Source: Zoogloea sp. (GTDB lineage Bacteria; Pseudomonadota; Gammaproteobacteria; Burkholderiales; Rhodocyclaceae). Taken from it: DNA of 41,822 bases. The translations under genes were made by a program, and so were the position numbers. The stretch covers positions 1 to 41,822 of the forward strand of contig JAFLDU010000009.1 in the NCBI GenBank assembly GCA_017309145.1, written 5' to 3'. The first letter of the stretch is position 1. The number at the start of each line of letters is the position of its first letter. Shown piece after piece: positions 15,568 to 24,779 of the stretch. The notes beneath the pieces are model-generated. The model searched no databases, was not told where the DNA came from, and was given only the letters and a program-made list of their open reading frames with translations.

Positions 15568-17775
15568 ATGAAAGAGCTTGTCAGCATGACGCTGGTCGCC
15601 GCATTGATTTTGTCAGGCTGCGGAACCATCAATCGAGCTGGGCCGGAAGAGGGTAGCAAGTCTGTGCAGCAGATAGACCAGGCTGCATCGCTTCACACCT
15701 CAATCACTTCCATCACCCCGTGGGAGGACATCAAGGACAAGCTGAAGCCAGGCTTTGTGCTCAGCGCCAACGATGCGCTGACCAAATCTATCCCAACGAC
15801 GCTTGTCCGGCTTGACCGGGTGCTAGATATCCTCAAGTTCCAACTCGCGCTGACCCCTTCGATTACCAAGGAGTCTTCGACCATCACCACGTCGTCGGGG
15901 AGTGGGAAGGAGCCTACGACGGCAGCCGACTCCAAAAGGGAGAAGAGTTCGCCGGAACTCCCGACTGTCGCGCCCCCCACGGGCCTGAGCGCATCTGCGC
16001 CTGTCTCGGTCAGTGGCCCGGACACGTCTGCGGACGCACTCTTGCAGTACCAGACCGCAGCCAACCTGCTGCGCGACATCGCAGTATTGAATTCGGAGAT
16101 CGACAATGTCTCACGTCGGACTGGGCAGGACGCCTTTCTGACCCGGATCCAGGTCAGCGTCATGCCGCTACGCCGCGGACTAGGTTATGACGTTTATGCA
16201 AACCTTTCGATGTTCGCATCAAGCGGATCGTTCGATCCGAACACCGGCAAGCGTACCGTAGGTGAGCTTCTCCCGGCCGTCCCTTTGGTGGTCCCCATTC
16301 TGTCTACGGATTCGCTTCAGGCAACGCGGCGATCGAATAGCTCTATCGCACAGCGCGAGCTCGCTCTGGCATTGAACCTGCTGAAGGGATTCGGTAGCGT
16401 CGGCGCGTCGGTCGGGAGAAGCCAGTCCAATGAGAACGATGCAGAGGGAGTTGATCTCGAATCCGTAGTTACAGTTGGTCGCCTGAGCGACAACACGATC
16501 CGTATCCGGATGGGTGCAGATCCGCTGCCCGGAGGCGGCTTCGGCATGGTGCCTCGTACCTTCAACATCTCAGCTGTAGTGTTTCTACCCAAAACGGCCA
16601 AGCAGTTGTACTACGTGTCGCGCCTTTCACTTCACCATGTGCTGGATGGGACAGAGCTAAGCACTCATCGAACTCCCAGCTATTGGCAAGGCCTGGAGGC
16701 TATCAGCAAGGGGCATGAATACGCCTTCGATCGGAAGCTCACGCCCGGCGTCTTGGAGAATCATCTCAATGACTTCGCGTTCCACGGTGATTTCCAGTCG
16801 TTCGTCACTCAACTTCAGCCGCTCGCCGCCGCTGGCATCACGGATCTAGAACGCCAGAGAGAAATGATGTATGTGTGGGCTGAACTCATCGCGCTGAACC
16901 GACAGTCGCGCTTTGCCAACAGCGTGATTGACGTGCCGCGTCCGGCTGACATGGAGTGGCCCGTTGCGGAGCAGCTAGTGGCCTACACTTCCGACAATAA
17001 AGGGGTCTCAGTCACGCTGGGGCTAGGCAAAAATCTGCGTGCCGAGGCTATTGATGCCCGACTAGTCCTGGGAGCATGCGCGGTATCGGCTGCGGTGCCC
17101 GCTAAATTGGCGTCGGCTCCCGTTGTCAAGCCAGGGACTACATCGCGAGCAAAGGTCGCGACCGCCAAGCTTGCGGAACATACCGCCGCTCCTTGTCGGA
17201 CTGAGCCGATGCGAGCGGCCATGCTGCAGGCCTCTTCAGTCACGACCAGCAAAGATGGGCGCACCGTCGCGTTGCAGTTCCCACCTGTTGCGCAGATCCA
17301 ATCGTTGGATGCGTCGGCCACTACACTCCTGCCCTATGGCGTCGTACTTCAAGGCTTACCCGGCGCCAGCGCTGCGGCCGCGCCACCAACCTATGTGTTT
17401 GTCGCAGCGATACCGCCCAGGGCAGCCCCCGACAAGTCTGATGAACTTGCGGTTGCGATCGTTCCAGACGGGGCCATCATCAGGGCGAACAAGGATGACG
17501 AGGGGAGCATCGGCTTTACCGTACAGGCCGCTGACAAGAAGGATCTAAAGATACTGGTACGAGGGTTTGTGACATCGTTCAAGGACAGCGTTGACAAGGT
17601 GGTGCCGCGCAAGGGCGCTGGTTGGATGGTGGCCGACGGTGGCCACTACGTGCTGGGCCTGAAGAATCTGACACCGTCCGCTGACGTGCGAATTGAACTT
17701 GTGAGCCAGCCCGACGCCAGCAAGAAACCTACGCTGCTGCACCAAGCTGATTTCCGTGTGGAGAGGCATCGGTAG
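15568..17775 (+). CDS. Large outer-membrane or periplasmic lipoprotein, unknown function
   Basis: A 735-residue protein with a lipoprotein signal (LILSGC, lipidated Cys at about 18) and a strong ribosome-binding site (GAGGGGGAG). A low-complexity Ser/Thr/Pro linker lies at about 105-150. The middle carries DVYANLSMFASSGSFDPNTGKRTVGELLP and an FNISAVVFLPKTAKQLYYVSRLSLHHVLDG block that looks like a folded beta-rich domain. The C-terminal 250 residues look like tandem beta-sandwich domains. I do not recognise the family. It sits between the YHYH gene and the PLD-like gene, all in the same direction, and may belong to a cell-surface system with them. Confidence 0.6.
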   Translation: MKELVSMTLVAALILSGCGTINRAGPEEGSKSVQQIDQAASLHTSITSITPWEDIKDKLKPGFVLSANDALTKSIPTTLVRLDRVLDILKFQLALTPSITKESSTITTSSGSGKEPTTAADSKREKSSPELPTVAPPTGLSASAPVSVSGPDTSADALLQYQTAANLLRDIAVLNSEIDNVSRRTGQDAFLTRIQVSVMPLRRGLGYDVYANLSMFASSGSFDPNTGKRTVGELLPAVPLVVPILSTDSLQATRRSNSSIAQRELALALNLLKGFGSVGASVGRSQSNENDAEGVDLESVVTVGRLSDNTIRIRMGADPLPGGGFGMVPRTFNISAVVFLPKTAKQLYYVSRLSLHHVLDGTELSTHRTPSYWQGLEAISKGHEYAFDRKLTPGVLENHLNDFAFHGDFQSFVTQLQPLAAAGITDLERQREMMYVWAELIALNRQSRFANSVIDVPRPADMEWPVAEQLVAYTSDNKGVSVTLGLGKNLRAEAIDARLVLGACAVSAAVPAKLASAPVVKPGTTSRAKVATAKLAEHTAAPCRTEPMRAAMLQASSVTTSKDGRTVALQFPPVAQIQSLDASATTLLPYGVVLQGLPGASAAAAPPTYVFVAAIPPRAAPDKSDELAVAIVPDGAIIRANKDDEGSIGFTVQAADKKDLKILVRGFVTSFKDSVDKVVPRKGAGWMVADGGHYVLGLKNLTPSADVRIELVSQPDASKKPTLLHQADFRVERHR

Positions 17776-17991
17776 CATCAGTGTGAATTTGCCTTAGTCA
17801 CGGATGGCTTGCCTATCTACCTTGAGGCTAGGCGATGTTCGCGCAATGCCCCATCACCGGGGGGCAGGCGACTGAAGCGGCCTCTGCTGGCCTGGTCGTT
17901 TGGCAGCAACGCTGTGTGGTGGTAAGAGCGACTTTTCCATAGGGACTAGATGGATGCCTCGATCAGAAGTGGTATTTCCTGGAGGAACATC

Positions 17992-19007
17992 ATGAAGAGC
18001 GATTTTCAGGTCGAGGGCATCAATCAGAACGCACTTTTCACTCTCAAGGTGCATCGAGGTGAAGGCATGGCGTTGGTCGCGATGAACTGGAGGACGGGGA
18101 CGCCGCCGAGAAATTTCGTCGGCTTTGCGATTGAGTATAAAGAACCGGGAGGCGACCGTTTTTTTGCGCTCAAGAACCGGATCACGTTCCCCGCGCCGGA
18201 CGGGGAGGTCAATCCCAACCGTCTCTCGACGAGGCTCTCGCCGATTCAGAAATTCCGTTGGGTGCACTTTCCACGTAACGCCGAAATGCCCGGTGAGTTC
18301 GTTTATCGCGTGAGCCCCGTGTTCATGGACAAACAGGACGTCTTAAGTTACGGGGTGCCGCAAGAGGCTGCGATTGAATTGCGCCGTGAGACCTATCCCG
18401 GGAAGCTTAATGTCACCTTCACCAGAGGTTTTGTTTCCTCACAGGCATTCGTAGACAAGTACGTTGGCCAAGGTCAGGGCATGGAGACACTGATCCCGCC
18501 CAAGGCGTCTGAGGGCCTCGACTTCGTTCCCAGCCACCCCAAAGCGGAAGAGGCTCTGAAATGGATGGGCTTCGAGGCTCGTCATGCCATCCTTGAGGTG
18601 CTAGACGAGGCCATAAGCGATGCCTCCGCCGATGTCGATGTTGTCGCCTACGACCTGAGCGAGCACGAGGTTTACGTGCGCCTGTTGAAGTTGGCCAATC
18701 GGCTTCGCATCATCATCGACGACAGCGATGATCATGGCAAACCGACATCGGGCGAGTCCATCGCGGCTGATCGACTGCGACGGGCAGGTGCAAATGTCAA
18801 GCGCCATCACATGAGCAACTTGCAGCACAACAAGACGATTGTAGTCTCAGGCACTGTCTGCAATGCAGTTGTCTGCGGCTCGACAAACTACAGTTGGCGT
18901 GGTTTTTTTGTACAGAACAACAATGCGCTGATCGCACGTGGTGAGGGGCCCGTGAAGATCTTCCGCAAGGCTTTCGAGGACTACTTGTCTAACGACAGCA
19001 ATGTCGG
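17992..19007 (+). pseudogene. Phospholipase D-like gene, 5' half (interrupted)
   Basis: ATG 17992 follows GGAGGA by 6 nt. About 180 residues of unrecognised N-terminal domain lead to a PLD domain with the first HKD motif, His279-Asn-Lys281 (LQHNKTIVV), followed by CGSTNYSWRG. PLD enzymes need two HKD motifs; the second is at 41584-41592 in the detached 3' half. The frame is broken after codon 338 (DSNVG) by the 22-kb element and continues for only 17 foreign codons to a stop at 19057-19059. Rejoining 19007 to 41202 through one copy of TGTCGG restores the frame as SNDSNVGFGKTASASEWHDL. Native substrate unknown; a phosphodiesterase or nuclease is possible. Confidence 0.85.
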
Positions 19008-19085
19008 TGCAGATTTCGGACGTTCGTGCTCACACCGTTCAGTTGGACGTGATCAGTAGCTTAAACCGCAATTGATCACGTCCAA
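19008..19085. repeat. Left transposon end with inverted GTGATCA repeats
   Basis: After the terminal TGCAGATTTCGG, a 13-bp sequence TTGGACGTGATCA (19043-19055) recurs as its perfect inverse TGATCACGTCCAA at 19073-19085, separated by 17 bp. The core GTGATCA is shared with the other end of the element, so these are probably transposase-binding sites. A hairpin in RNA reading out of istB is an alternative role. Confidence 0.6.
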
Positions 19086-19158
19086 CGGTGGTCATGAGCG
19101 CTGGTCCGGTATCGTGACCGCGGCAACCGGCTACCTGCGCACTCTTACGGTACCGTGC

Positions 19159-19911
19159 TCACGCCTCCTCCAGTCGTTTGCGTGCATTCAGTTTGCGCAT
19201 CGACTCCCCCTTTAGCGTGAGGCAATGCGATTGATGAACAACACGATCCAGGATGGCATCGGCAAGGGTTTTATCTGGAAAAAAATCATGCCACTGAGTC
19301 GTTGGATACTGACTTGTAATTAACAATGATCCAGTTCGGACCCGATGGTCGATCACATCCAGAAGTACTTGGGATATCGGCGAGGTGAGATTACCCAAAC
19401 CAAAATCGTCAATAATGAGAAGTGATGGCCTTTCTAAACTCACTTTCAGTTTTGCTAAGGATCCGTCGAGAGATGAAGTAGATATAGCTTCATACAAATC
19501 GCTTGCACGATAGAACATCACGGGGAGTCGAAGACGGCAAGCTTGATTTCCGAATGCGCTGGCGAGCCAAGTCTTTCCTACTCCAGTTGCACCGAGAATG
19601 ATAACGTTTAGCTGCCTTTTAATCCATTCGCAGCTTGATAGATTTGCGACAATCTGCTTTTCGAGACCTCTATCTGGCCTAAATTCAATATCCTCCAGTG
19701 ATGCACGATCCGGCAATGCCGCATCCCTGATCAGACGCTTGAGTTTTCTCGACTCTCTTTCGTTCTGTTCTTGGTCGATGAGCATTGCTAAGCGCTCGTC
19801 AAATCCAAATTCATGAAGCTTGGGCTGTAGGAGCTGATTCTCGTAAGCCTCCGCCATGGTTGTCAGCCGTAACGCCCGAAGTTGAGTCAAGGTACGGTTT
19901 GCGATACTCAT
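19159..19911 (-). CDS. istB: IS21-family helper ATPase IstB
   Basis: A 250-residue AAA+ ATPase of normal IstB length. Walker A is GATGVGKTW (about 106-114) and Walker B is LLIIDDFG (about 162-169), with a conserved QYP near 197. IstB loads onto target DNA and activates the IstA transposase. It overlaps istA by 4 nt (ATGA at 19908-19911), the standard translational coupling. Its stop lies 151 bp inside the left end of the element. No disabling change is seen. Confidence 0.92.
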   Translation of the reverse strand: MSIANRTLTQLRALRLTTMAEAYENQLLQPKLHEFGFDERLAMLIDQEQNERESRKLKRLIRDAALPDRASLEDIEFRPDRGLEKQIVANLSSCEWIKRQLNVIILGATGVGKTWLASAFGNQACRLRLPVMFYRASDLYEAISTSSLDGSLAKLKVSLERPSLLIIDDFGLGNLTSPISQVLLDVIDHRVRTGSLLITSQYPTTQWHDFFPDKTLADAILDRVVHQSHCLTLKGESMRKLNARKRLEEA

Positions 19912-21458
19912 GAATCGACTCCAAAATAATCAGCCCCACGAACGTTTTCGTGCGTAGCACGAACAGTGGTCGAATTAGCCTCAGCAATGGCATGAGCCTG
20001 CTTATCTGCTGATTGCTTCAGAATGGACTCGATATTCCGGAGCGCGGTCATGTTGAGCGAGAGGGCATAGATACACACCTCTTCAATACGTGATTCTCCA
20101 TATGCATGGGCGAGGCTTCGAATCCGACGCGCAGTTTTAAGTCCATTGGTCCTGTCTTTGCGATTTTCCAAATGGTGATTAATCATTTCCTCGGTTTTTC
20201 CGCCTACCGATTGCGCCCAGTCCATGAGAGCCTTCGGTTCCCCCTCCAATACGCGCAAATGAGCGGTCGGCCGATGCTCGTCATGCGTGGAGTTTCTGCC
20301 TGGCTCCGTGATCAAGCTGTGAAGCGCAACCCTTTTATTCTTGTGCATGATTTCGAGCATCGTTGCGGTGTACCTCAAATCTACGCGCTCACCGCGCAAG
20401 GTATGAGGTACCGAGTAGAAGCACTTACCATGCTCGACGTGATAGTCATCCCCTACCCTCACTTTGTAACGCCAATCACAGATTTCATAGGGAGATTCGG
20501 GCAATGGCTTAAGTGCCTTTTGCTCGACAGATTCAAATCTTTCAAGTCGAGAACCCTGGATTTTCTTGAATTTGTGGCCATTGAGGCGATCCATACCCTT
20601 GCGGAGTTCTAAATTCAGCTCTTCAAGGGAAAAAAACACCCGATTACGAAGAGGGAAGAGTATTCCCATTTGAATGATCTTTACGGCGACCTCTGCCTTG
20701 GCCTTGTGCTTGGGTTTGCGCACACCGGTCGGCATTGCTGCTGTGTCGTAGTAACTTAGACAATTTCTGTAGGCCGGATTGACGATAATCTCGTCTCGCT
20801 CACGGCGCAAAATGGCAGCCTTTAGATTGTCGGGAACGACCCACTCGGGTGCGCCACCAAGGTAAGCAAAGCAATCTACGTGACATTTAATCCAGTCGTT
20901 GGTGCTTTGGGACGCAACGGCTTGAATGTAAGTGAGACTCGAATAGCCCAGCGATGCGACAAAGATTTGTGCATAGGTTGACGGCTCTCCGTTCCGATCT
21001 CGGATCTCGATGACCTTACCTGCGAAGTCGACGAACAGGTTTCTCCCCGGCTCGTGAACTTGTCGCATGACGATGTGCCGGCTTTTGCTCCACGCTTTGT
21101 ATTGTTCGCAGAACTGGGTGAAGCCGATCCCGGTCGGGCACTGCTCGCGCCATTCTCGCCATATTTGCTGCAGCGTGGCATCGGGAAACTGCATTTGTTC
21201 ATCAACCCACTCCCAGTTGGGAGAGGGCTTCCGCTGCGCAACAGAACGGTTCTGGGTCTTGAGTGCGTCGACCCAGGCATCGTCGTCCAGATCACGAAGG
21301 TCGCTCCAGGCCAGGCCTGATGCCTTTAGTTTTGAACATAGCGCAGATACGGTGTTGGGCGATACTTGAAGCCCAGAGGCAATGGCCCTATTGGACTGAG
21401 TGGGGTCGTAGAAATGCATACGTGCGATTTCTCGCTGGAGGCGTACTGGGAGCCGCAT
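19908..21458 (-). CDS. istA: IS21-family transposase IstA
   Basis: About 516 residues with the IstA layout: an N-terminal helix-turn-helix (SNRAIASGLQVSPNTVSALCSKL, about 22-44), an RNase H-like DDE core (FVDFAGKVIEI, then VVPDNLKAAI and an acidic residue near KHKAKAEVAV), and a C-terminal beta-barrel region. It cuts and joins the element ends with IstB. ATG 21458 follows GAGGA by 8 nt; an upstream GTG at 21473 is possible. Full length, apparently intact. Unlike a simple IS21, no terminal repeats resembling 19043-19055 lie within several hundred bases upstream. Confidence 0.92.
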   Translation of the reverse strand: MRLPVRLQREIARMHFYDPTQSNRAIASGLQVSPNTVSALCSKLKASGLAWSDLRDLDDDAWVDALKTQNRSVAQRKPSPNWEWVDEQMQFPDATLQQIWREWREQCPTGIGFTQFCEQYKAWSKSRHIVMRQVHEPGRNLFVDFAGKVIEIRDRNGEPSTYAQIFVASLGYSSLTYIQAVASQSTNDWIKCHVDCFAYLGGAPEWVVPDNLKAAILRRERDEIIVNPAYRNCLSYYDTAAMPTGVRKPKHKAKAEVAVKIIQMGILFPLRNRVFFSLEELNLELRKGMDRLNGHKFKKIQGSRLERFESVEQKALKPLPESPYEICDWRYKVRVGDDYHVEHGKCFYSVPHTLRGERVDLRYTATMLEIMHKNKRVALHSLITEPGRNSTHDEHRPTAHLRVLEGEPKALMDWAQSVGGKTEEMINHHLENRKDRTNGLKTARRIRSLAHAYGESRIEEVCIYALSLNMTALRNIESILKQSADKQAHAIAEANSTTVRATHENVRGADYFGVDS

Positions 21459-21477
21459 GGCGGGGTTCCTCACAGAA

Positions 21478-21619
21478 CGCCCGACAGGCCTGGTCGGGCG
21501 AGGACAAAGCCATCCCGCACGTACACCTGCTCGTCAAAAGCATATCTGACCTTGACGAGGAGGCGTGCGCAGCCGATACTATCCTCACAGTCGGCGAGAC
21601 TTGTAAAAGTAGTATGTAG
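21478..21619 (+). other. Possible 3' remnant of a + strand gene; hairpin
   Basis: A frame ending at 21619 (VHLLVKSISDLDEEACAADTILTVGETC) stops 5 nt before a strong terminator, as a real gene would. Its 5' side runs into the istA gene in antisense, so it could be a gene truncated when istA arrived. A perfect 8-bp hairpin, CGCCCGAC/GTCGGGCG, is at 21478-21500 and might mark the boundary. No family recognised. Confidence 0.25.
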
Positions 21620-21624
21620 CGCGC

Positions 21625-21653
21625 AACGCCCGAGGCAGCCTCCTCGGGCGTTT
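21625..21653 (+). terminator. Rho-independent terminator
   Basis: AACGCCCGAGG (21625-21635) pairs perfectly with CCTCGGGCGTT (21642-21652) around a CAGCCT loop, an 11-bp GC-rich stem followed by TTTGCGTTT. It points on the + strand, where no intact gene precedes it, supporting a truncated upstream gene. Confidence 0.7.
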
Positions 21654-21690
21654 GCGTTTCAGGATGGGGATTCGGTGGTGATCGGATTGT

Positions 21691-21978
21691 CTAGCGGATG
21701 CCATCCTTTCCGACGCACTGAGTGCGCATCTGCGCTAACCAGTCGGCAACATCTTGCGTCAAAGCAAACAGCCCTCGACGATTGGGCACTGTGAATAGAA
21801 CGATGCCGATCTGTCCACGGCGACGCGCTTGTCGAAGCGATGCTGGAGACCTATGGCCCAATGCAGTCATTAGATCTGGTCCACCCATTAATGGCCCATG
21901 GAGATGTAGCAGCGACTCCCGTAACTGTGTTCGGAATAGCTCACAGACGTCGAGTCCATCGTTGGTTGTTGGCATCAT
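21691..21978 (-). CDS. Small predicted DNA-binding protein next to istA
   Basis: About 95 residues if started at ATG 21978; a GTG at 22008 would add ten. The C-terminal half (GPLMGGPDLMTALGHRSPASLRQARRRGQ...LFALTQDVADWLAQM) resembles an AlpA/excisionase-like winged helix, with a recognition helix followed by the wing segment NRRGLFALT. No ribosome-binding site stands out. It is divergent from the 22082 gene across about 100 bp, so it may regulate it or take part in mobility. Confidence 0.5.
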   Translation of the reverse strand: MMPTTNDGLDVCELFRTQLRESLLHLHGPLMGGPDLMTALGHRSPASLRQARRRGQIGIVLFTVPNRRGLFALTQDVADWLAQMRTQCVGKDGIR

Positions 21979-22081
21979 GACCAAGTGTTTACGGATACGT
22001 GATGTCACGCAGTGTTCATCTCTGTCGCATTTTTCGCCACCCGCTCCGATAATTTGATTTTTAGTACTCCAGACAGATCAT

Positions 22082-22900
22082 ATGCAACCGCTTGCGGAAC
22101 CCCGCGGCCGTGGCCGGCCTCCGACGGATCCCATCGACCAACTTCGAACCCGTATGTGGTTTCACGCCGTCAAGCTCCAGTCGGGCTTACCGTCCGCGTA
22201 CGCCATCGAGATGGCGCTGGACGGCGAGCTGGTGCGAAAGCGGGAGTCCGATGTCGCGCGGCCGCGAAAATGGGATGCCTACGAGAAGGGCTCAAAGGTC
22301 CCCAGAGACAAGCCTGGGACGCGGAACGTCATTGACCAAGCCGAAGCTCGTTTCCCTGGAACCGCCGTCTGGTTCCGCAGTCCCATATGGCGAATGCTGA
22401 AGCGGGAGAGGCTTGATCGTCGCGCCATTGAAGCCGAGATGAGGGCGCTTTCTCCGCAAGTCCGTGCGCTCTTGTTTGAAGCTGAGCTTCGCGGTACCGA
22501 GCGGGAGCTGAGATTCAAGGCATTTGAGGGCGATGACGAGCAAAAGCTCTGGGAGATGTGCAACTTTGAAGCGCTGGTCACGACCTTGCTTCTCGTGGCT
22601 CAGTCAGAAGAAATCGCTTCTAAGGAGCTGCACGAGCAGGCTTTGCAACTCTATTTAGACCTGCAAGCTGGGTTGATGAAAACAGTCGAACTGGCTCCCT
22701 TCTACCCTGAACTCTTTTCATTGATTGATCTGCGTTTCAAGCACTGGGGGTATCTGGCCTCGAACCAACGCATCGAAATCGTGATCTTCTGGCAAGGTTA
22801 CCAGGAGGAGTTGGCAAAGCGGGCAAGGGACGCCGCGGCTACAGCCCATGAAGCCCTCGTCACGCCGGATGGGTTCCTGACGGATGGGGATCCATCATGA
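22082..22900 (+). CDS. Unknown protein carried by the element
   Basis: A 272-residue soluble protein of no recognised family. The N-terminus has an AT-hook-like RGRGRPP (about 8-14) and a basic stretch (VRKRESDVARPRKWDAYEKG, about 50-69) suited to DNA contact; the rest is long amphipathic helices. It is transcribed divergently from the small DNA-binding gene beside it. Its place between the istAB genes and the resistance cargo suggests an accessory mobility or regulatory role; this is inference. Confidence 0.55.
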   Translation: MQPLAEPRGRGRPPTDPIDQLRTRMWFHAVKLQSGLPSAYAIEMALDGELVRKRESDVARPRKWDAYEKGSKVPRDKPGTRNVIDQAEARFPGTAVWFRSPIWRMLKRERLDRRAIEAEMRALSPQVRALLFEAELRGTERELRFKAFEGDDEQKLWEMCNFEALVTTLLLVAQSEEIASKELHEQALQLYLDLQAGLMKTVELAPFYPELFSLIDLRFKHWGYLASNQRIEIVIFWQGYQEELAKRARDAAATAHEALVTPDGFLTDGDPS

Positions 22901-23006
22901 ATCTTGGTGGTGTGGGTTCTGCATTTGCCTCCAACTTTCGATGATGGTCCCCTGGGCGGCGGCAGTGGTCGGGCACGTTTACCTTCAGCTCCCCAATCAG
23001 GCCTGC

Positions 23007-23037
23007 TTGGCAGATCAGCGGATTGATGCAGTAGAAT
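23007..23037 (+). promoter_or_regulatory. Candidate promoter of the metal-efflux operon
   Basis: TTGGCA (23007-23012) and TAGAAT (23032-23037) are separated by 19 bp, the lengthened spacing typical of promoters activated by MerR-type metal sensors. Only a short dyad (ATCA/TGAT) is visible in the spacer. The ATG at 23044 is 6 nt after the -10 box, so this transcript may also be leaderless. No merR-like gene is in the window. Confidence 0.4.
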
Positions 23038-23043
23038 CCGCCC

Positions 23044-23436
23044 ATGCGTCGCATCCTTGCCATCCTCCTCATGCTGCTCGTTCCGCTCCAGTTCGCCTGG
23101 GCGGCGGCCGAGAGTGTCGACGGTCACTGGGGGGAGGATGTGGCGGCTCTGGGCTTTCACGCTCATGACACAGATCATGATCACCAGCACGAGTCCGATC
23201 CTGACAGCGATCCGTATGGATTGTTCGGGCTGAACCCGATCCCTGGTCACGGTGATCATGGTGAGGACGGACATCATGAGGGCGGGCACTATCACCCCCT
23301 GTTCAGCACGCTGATCATCAATCCCGATCTGAATCTCGGCGACCCTCCGCCCGGTGTTCGCCCTGTCCGGCCACCTGCCACCTTCACGTCTCACATCCCA
23401 CTGCTGTTCGACTGGCCTCCATCGGTTCTGCTGTAG
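23044..23436 (+). CDS. CzcI-like secreted histidine-rich protein
   Basis: A 130-residue protein with a signal peptide (ILAILLMLLVPLQFAWAA, cleavage about residue 22). The mature part is rich in His and Asp (HAHDTDHDHQHESD, GHGDHGEDGHHEGGHYHP), then a proline-rich C-terminus (PPPGVRPVRPPATFTSHIPLLF). This is the pattern of the CzcI family, encoded ahead of czcC-type genes and thought to sense or buffer periplasmic metal. It is the first gene of the efflux operon, 98 bp before the outer-membrane gene. No start-proximal ribosome-binding site is seen. Confidence 0.7.
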   Translation: MRRILAILLMLLVPLQFAWAAAESVDGHWGEDVAALGFHAHDTDHDHQHESDPDSDPYGLFGLNPIPGHGDHGEDGHHEGGHYHPLFSTLIINPDLNLGDPPPGVRPVRPPATFTSHIPLLFDWPPSVLL

Positions 23437-23534
23437 AACCGGCAGGCCCGTTTTCTCCAGGCTGCTTCGCGCAGCCATCGCCTTTCATCGCCTGCCGGTG
23501 ACCTCGACCCTGTCATTTCGTCACGAGGAATCCG

Positions 23535-24779
23535 ATGCGACACCTGCTATGCATGGTTTCGCTCGCGCTGCCGCTGGCTGCGTGGGCACAGACCAATACG
23601 CCCCAAGCTGTATCCCAATACCGTTCGCTCACCGAGGCTGATGCCGTTCGCCTTGGCCTTGCACGGAGCGATCTGTCCAACCTTGAACGCGGAACCGTGG
23701 AGGCGGCCGAGGCGGATGCCCTGGCCGCCGGCCTTCCGCCCAATCCCACCCTTGGCTACAGCAGCGATAGAGGTCGGCGTGGCGCCGATGCTACCGAGCA
23801 GACCTGGCTGATTGCCCAAACCTTCGATGTGTCCGGGCGTCGCGGACTGCGCCGGGAAGCTGCCGATCTGCGTGTGGATGTGGCCAGCGCCGGTAACGCC
23901 CAGCGTCGCAAGGAGATTGCCGCCGAAATCCGTTACCGCTTCCACGAAGTGCTCCTCAAGCAGGAGACCATCAGTTCGACCGAGGCCTGGACCCGGCGTT
24001 TCGCGCGCGTCGAGGGCATCGTCGACAAGCTGGCCCGTAGTGGCGAAGCCTCCGGCTATGACCGCCGTCGTCTTGCCCGCGAGCGCCAGACCGCCCAGGC
24101 GCGTCTCAGCGTCGAGCAGGCCGATCTCGAACGGGCGCACGAACGTCTGGCTGCCCTGATCGGCGCACCCGGCGCGCCTCTCGACCCCGTCAATGGCGTG
24201 CTGGCTCCGGCAGGCTTACCTGCCCTTGACCAGGCTCTGGGTGGACTTGAACGGAGGCCGGATCTGCAGGCCCTTGCCCGGCGTGCCGAAGCGGCCGATC
24301 TCGACGGCCGGGCTGCCTCCCGTCGCTGGGTGCCGGACGTCACCGTTGGCGTCGGCCCCAAGTACACGGATAACGGTGTCGGCCGGGACACGTCGACCGT
24401 CGTCACCCTCTCTATTCCCCTGCCGGTCTTCGATCGCCAGCAGGCCGGTGCGCGCAGGGCGATAGCCGATGCACTCAGTGCCCGCTCGGAATACGCCTTG
24501 ATCCGTGCCCGCGCGGAAGGCGATCTGCGTGGCCTGCACCGCCAGGTCGAGCGTCTGAGCACCGCCGCGGCTGATTACCGCACGCGTGCCGTCGCTGGCT
24601 CGGCAGAGCTGCTGCGCATCGCCGAGGCCGCCTACCAGGGCGGTGAGTCCACCCTGCTGGAGCTTCTCGACGCCTATCGCGGCGCCCTGGATGCCGAAAT
24701 CACCGCCCTCGATCTGGAATGGAAAGCCCGCCAGGCCCGCATCGAATACGACCTGTTGACCGGGAGTGTCACCGAATGA
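23535..24779 (+). CDS. CzcC-like outer-membrane efflux channel (TolC family)
   Basis: A 414-residue protein with a signal peptide (cleavage after AWA, about residue 17) and the two tandem helical-hairpin repeats of outer-membrane factors: LTEADAVRLGLARSDL near 30, PPNPTLGYSSDRGR near 70, and QGGESTLLELLDAYRGALDAE near 380. It forms the trimeric outer-membrane duct of a tripartite heavy-metal pump. GAGGA lies 7 nt before ATG. Its stop overlaps the next gene's start by ATGA (24776-24779), so channel and adaptor are co-translated. Confidence 0.85.
   Translation: MRHLLCMVSLALPLAAWAQTNTPQAVSQYRSLTEADAVRLGLARSDLSNLERGTVEAAEADALAAGLPPNPTLGYSSDRGRRGADATEQTWLIAQTFDVSGRRGLRREAADLRVDVASAGNAQRRKEIAAEIRYRFHEVLLKQETISSTEAWTRRFARVEGIVDKLARSGEASGYDRRRLARERQTAQARLSVEQADLERAHERLAALIGAPGAPLDPVNGVLAPAGLPALDQALGGLERRPDLQALARRAEAADLDGRAASRRWVPDVTVGVGPKYTDNGVGRDTSTVVTLSIPLPVFDRQQAGARRAIADALSARSEYALIRARAEGDLRGLHRQVERLSTAAADYRTRAVAGSAELLRIAEAAYQGGESTLLELLDAYRGALDAEITALDLEWKARQARIEYDLLTGSVTE

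Noticed and set aside
19043-19085. tRNA or attachment-site fragment at the transposon left end
   Set aside because: The paired arms are a simple inverted repeat without tRNA arms; the TG/CA ends and istAB fit a transposon better than an integrase-type island.
21478-21500. CGCCCGAC/GTCGGGCG hairpin as the second IS21 end
   Set aside because: It lacks the GTGATCA core and TG terminus seen at the left end, and no TGTCGG copy adjoins it.
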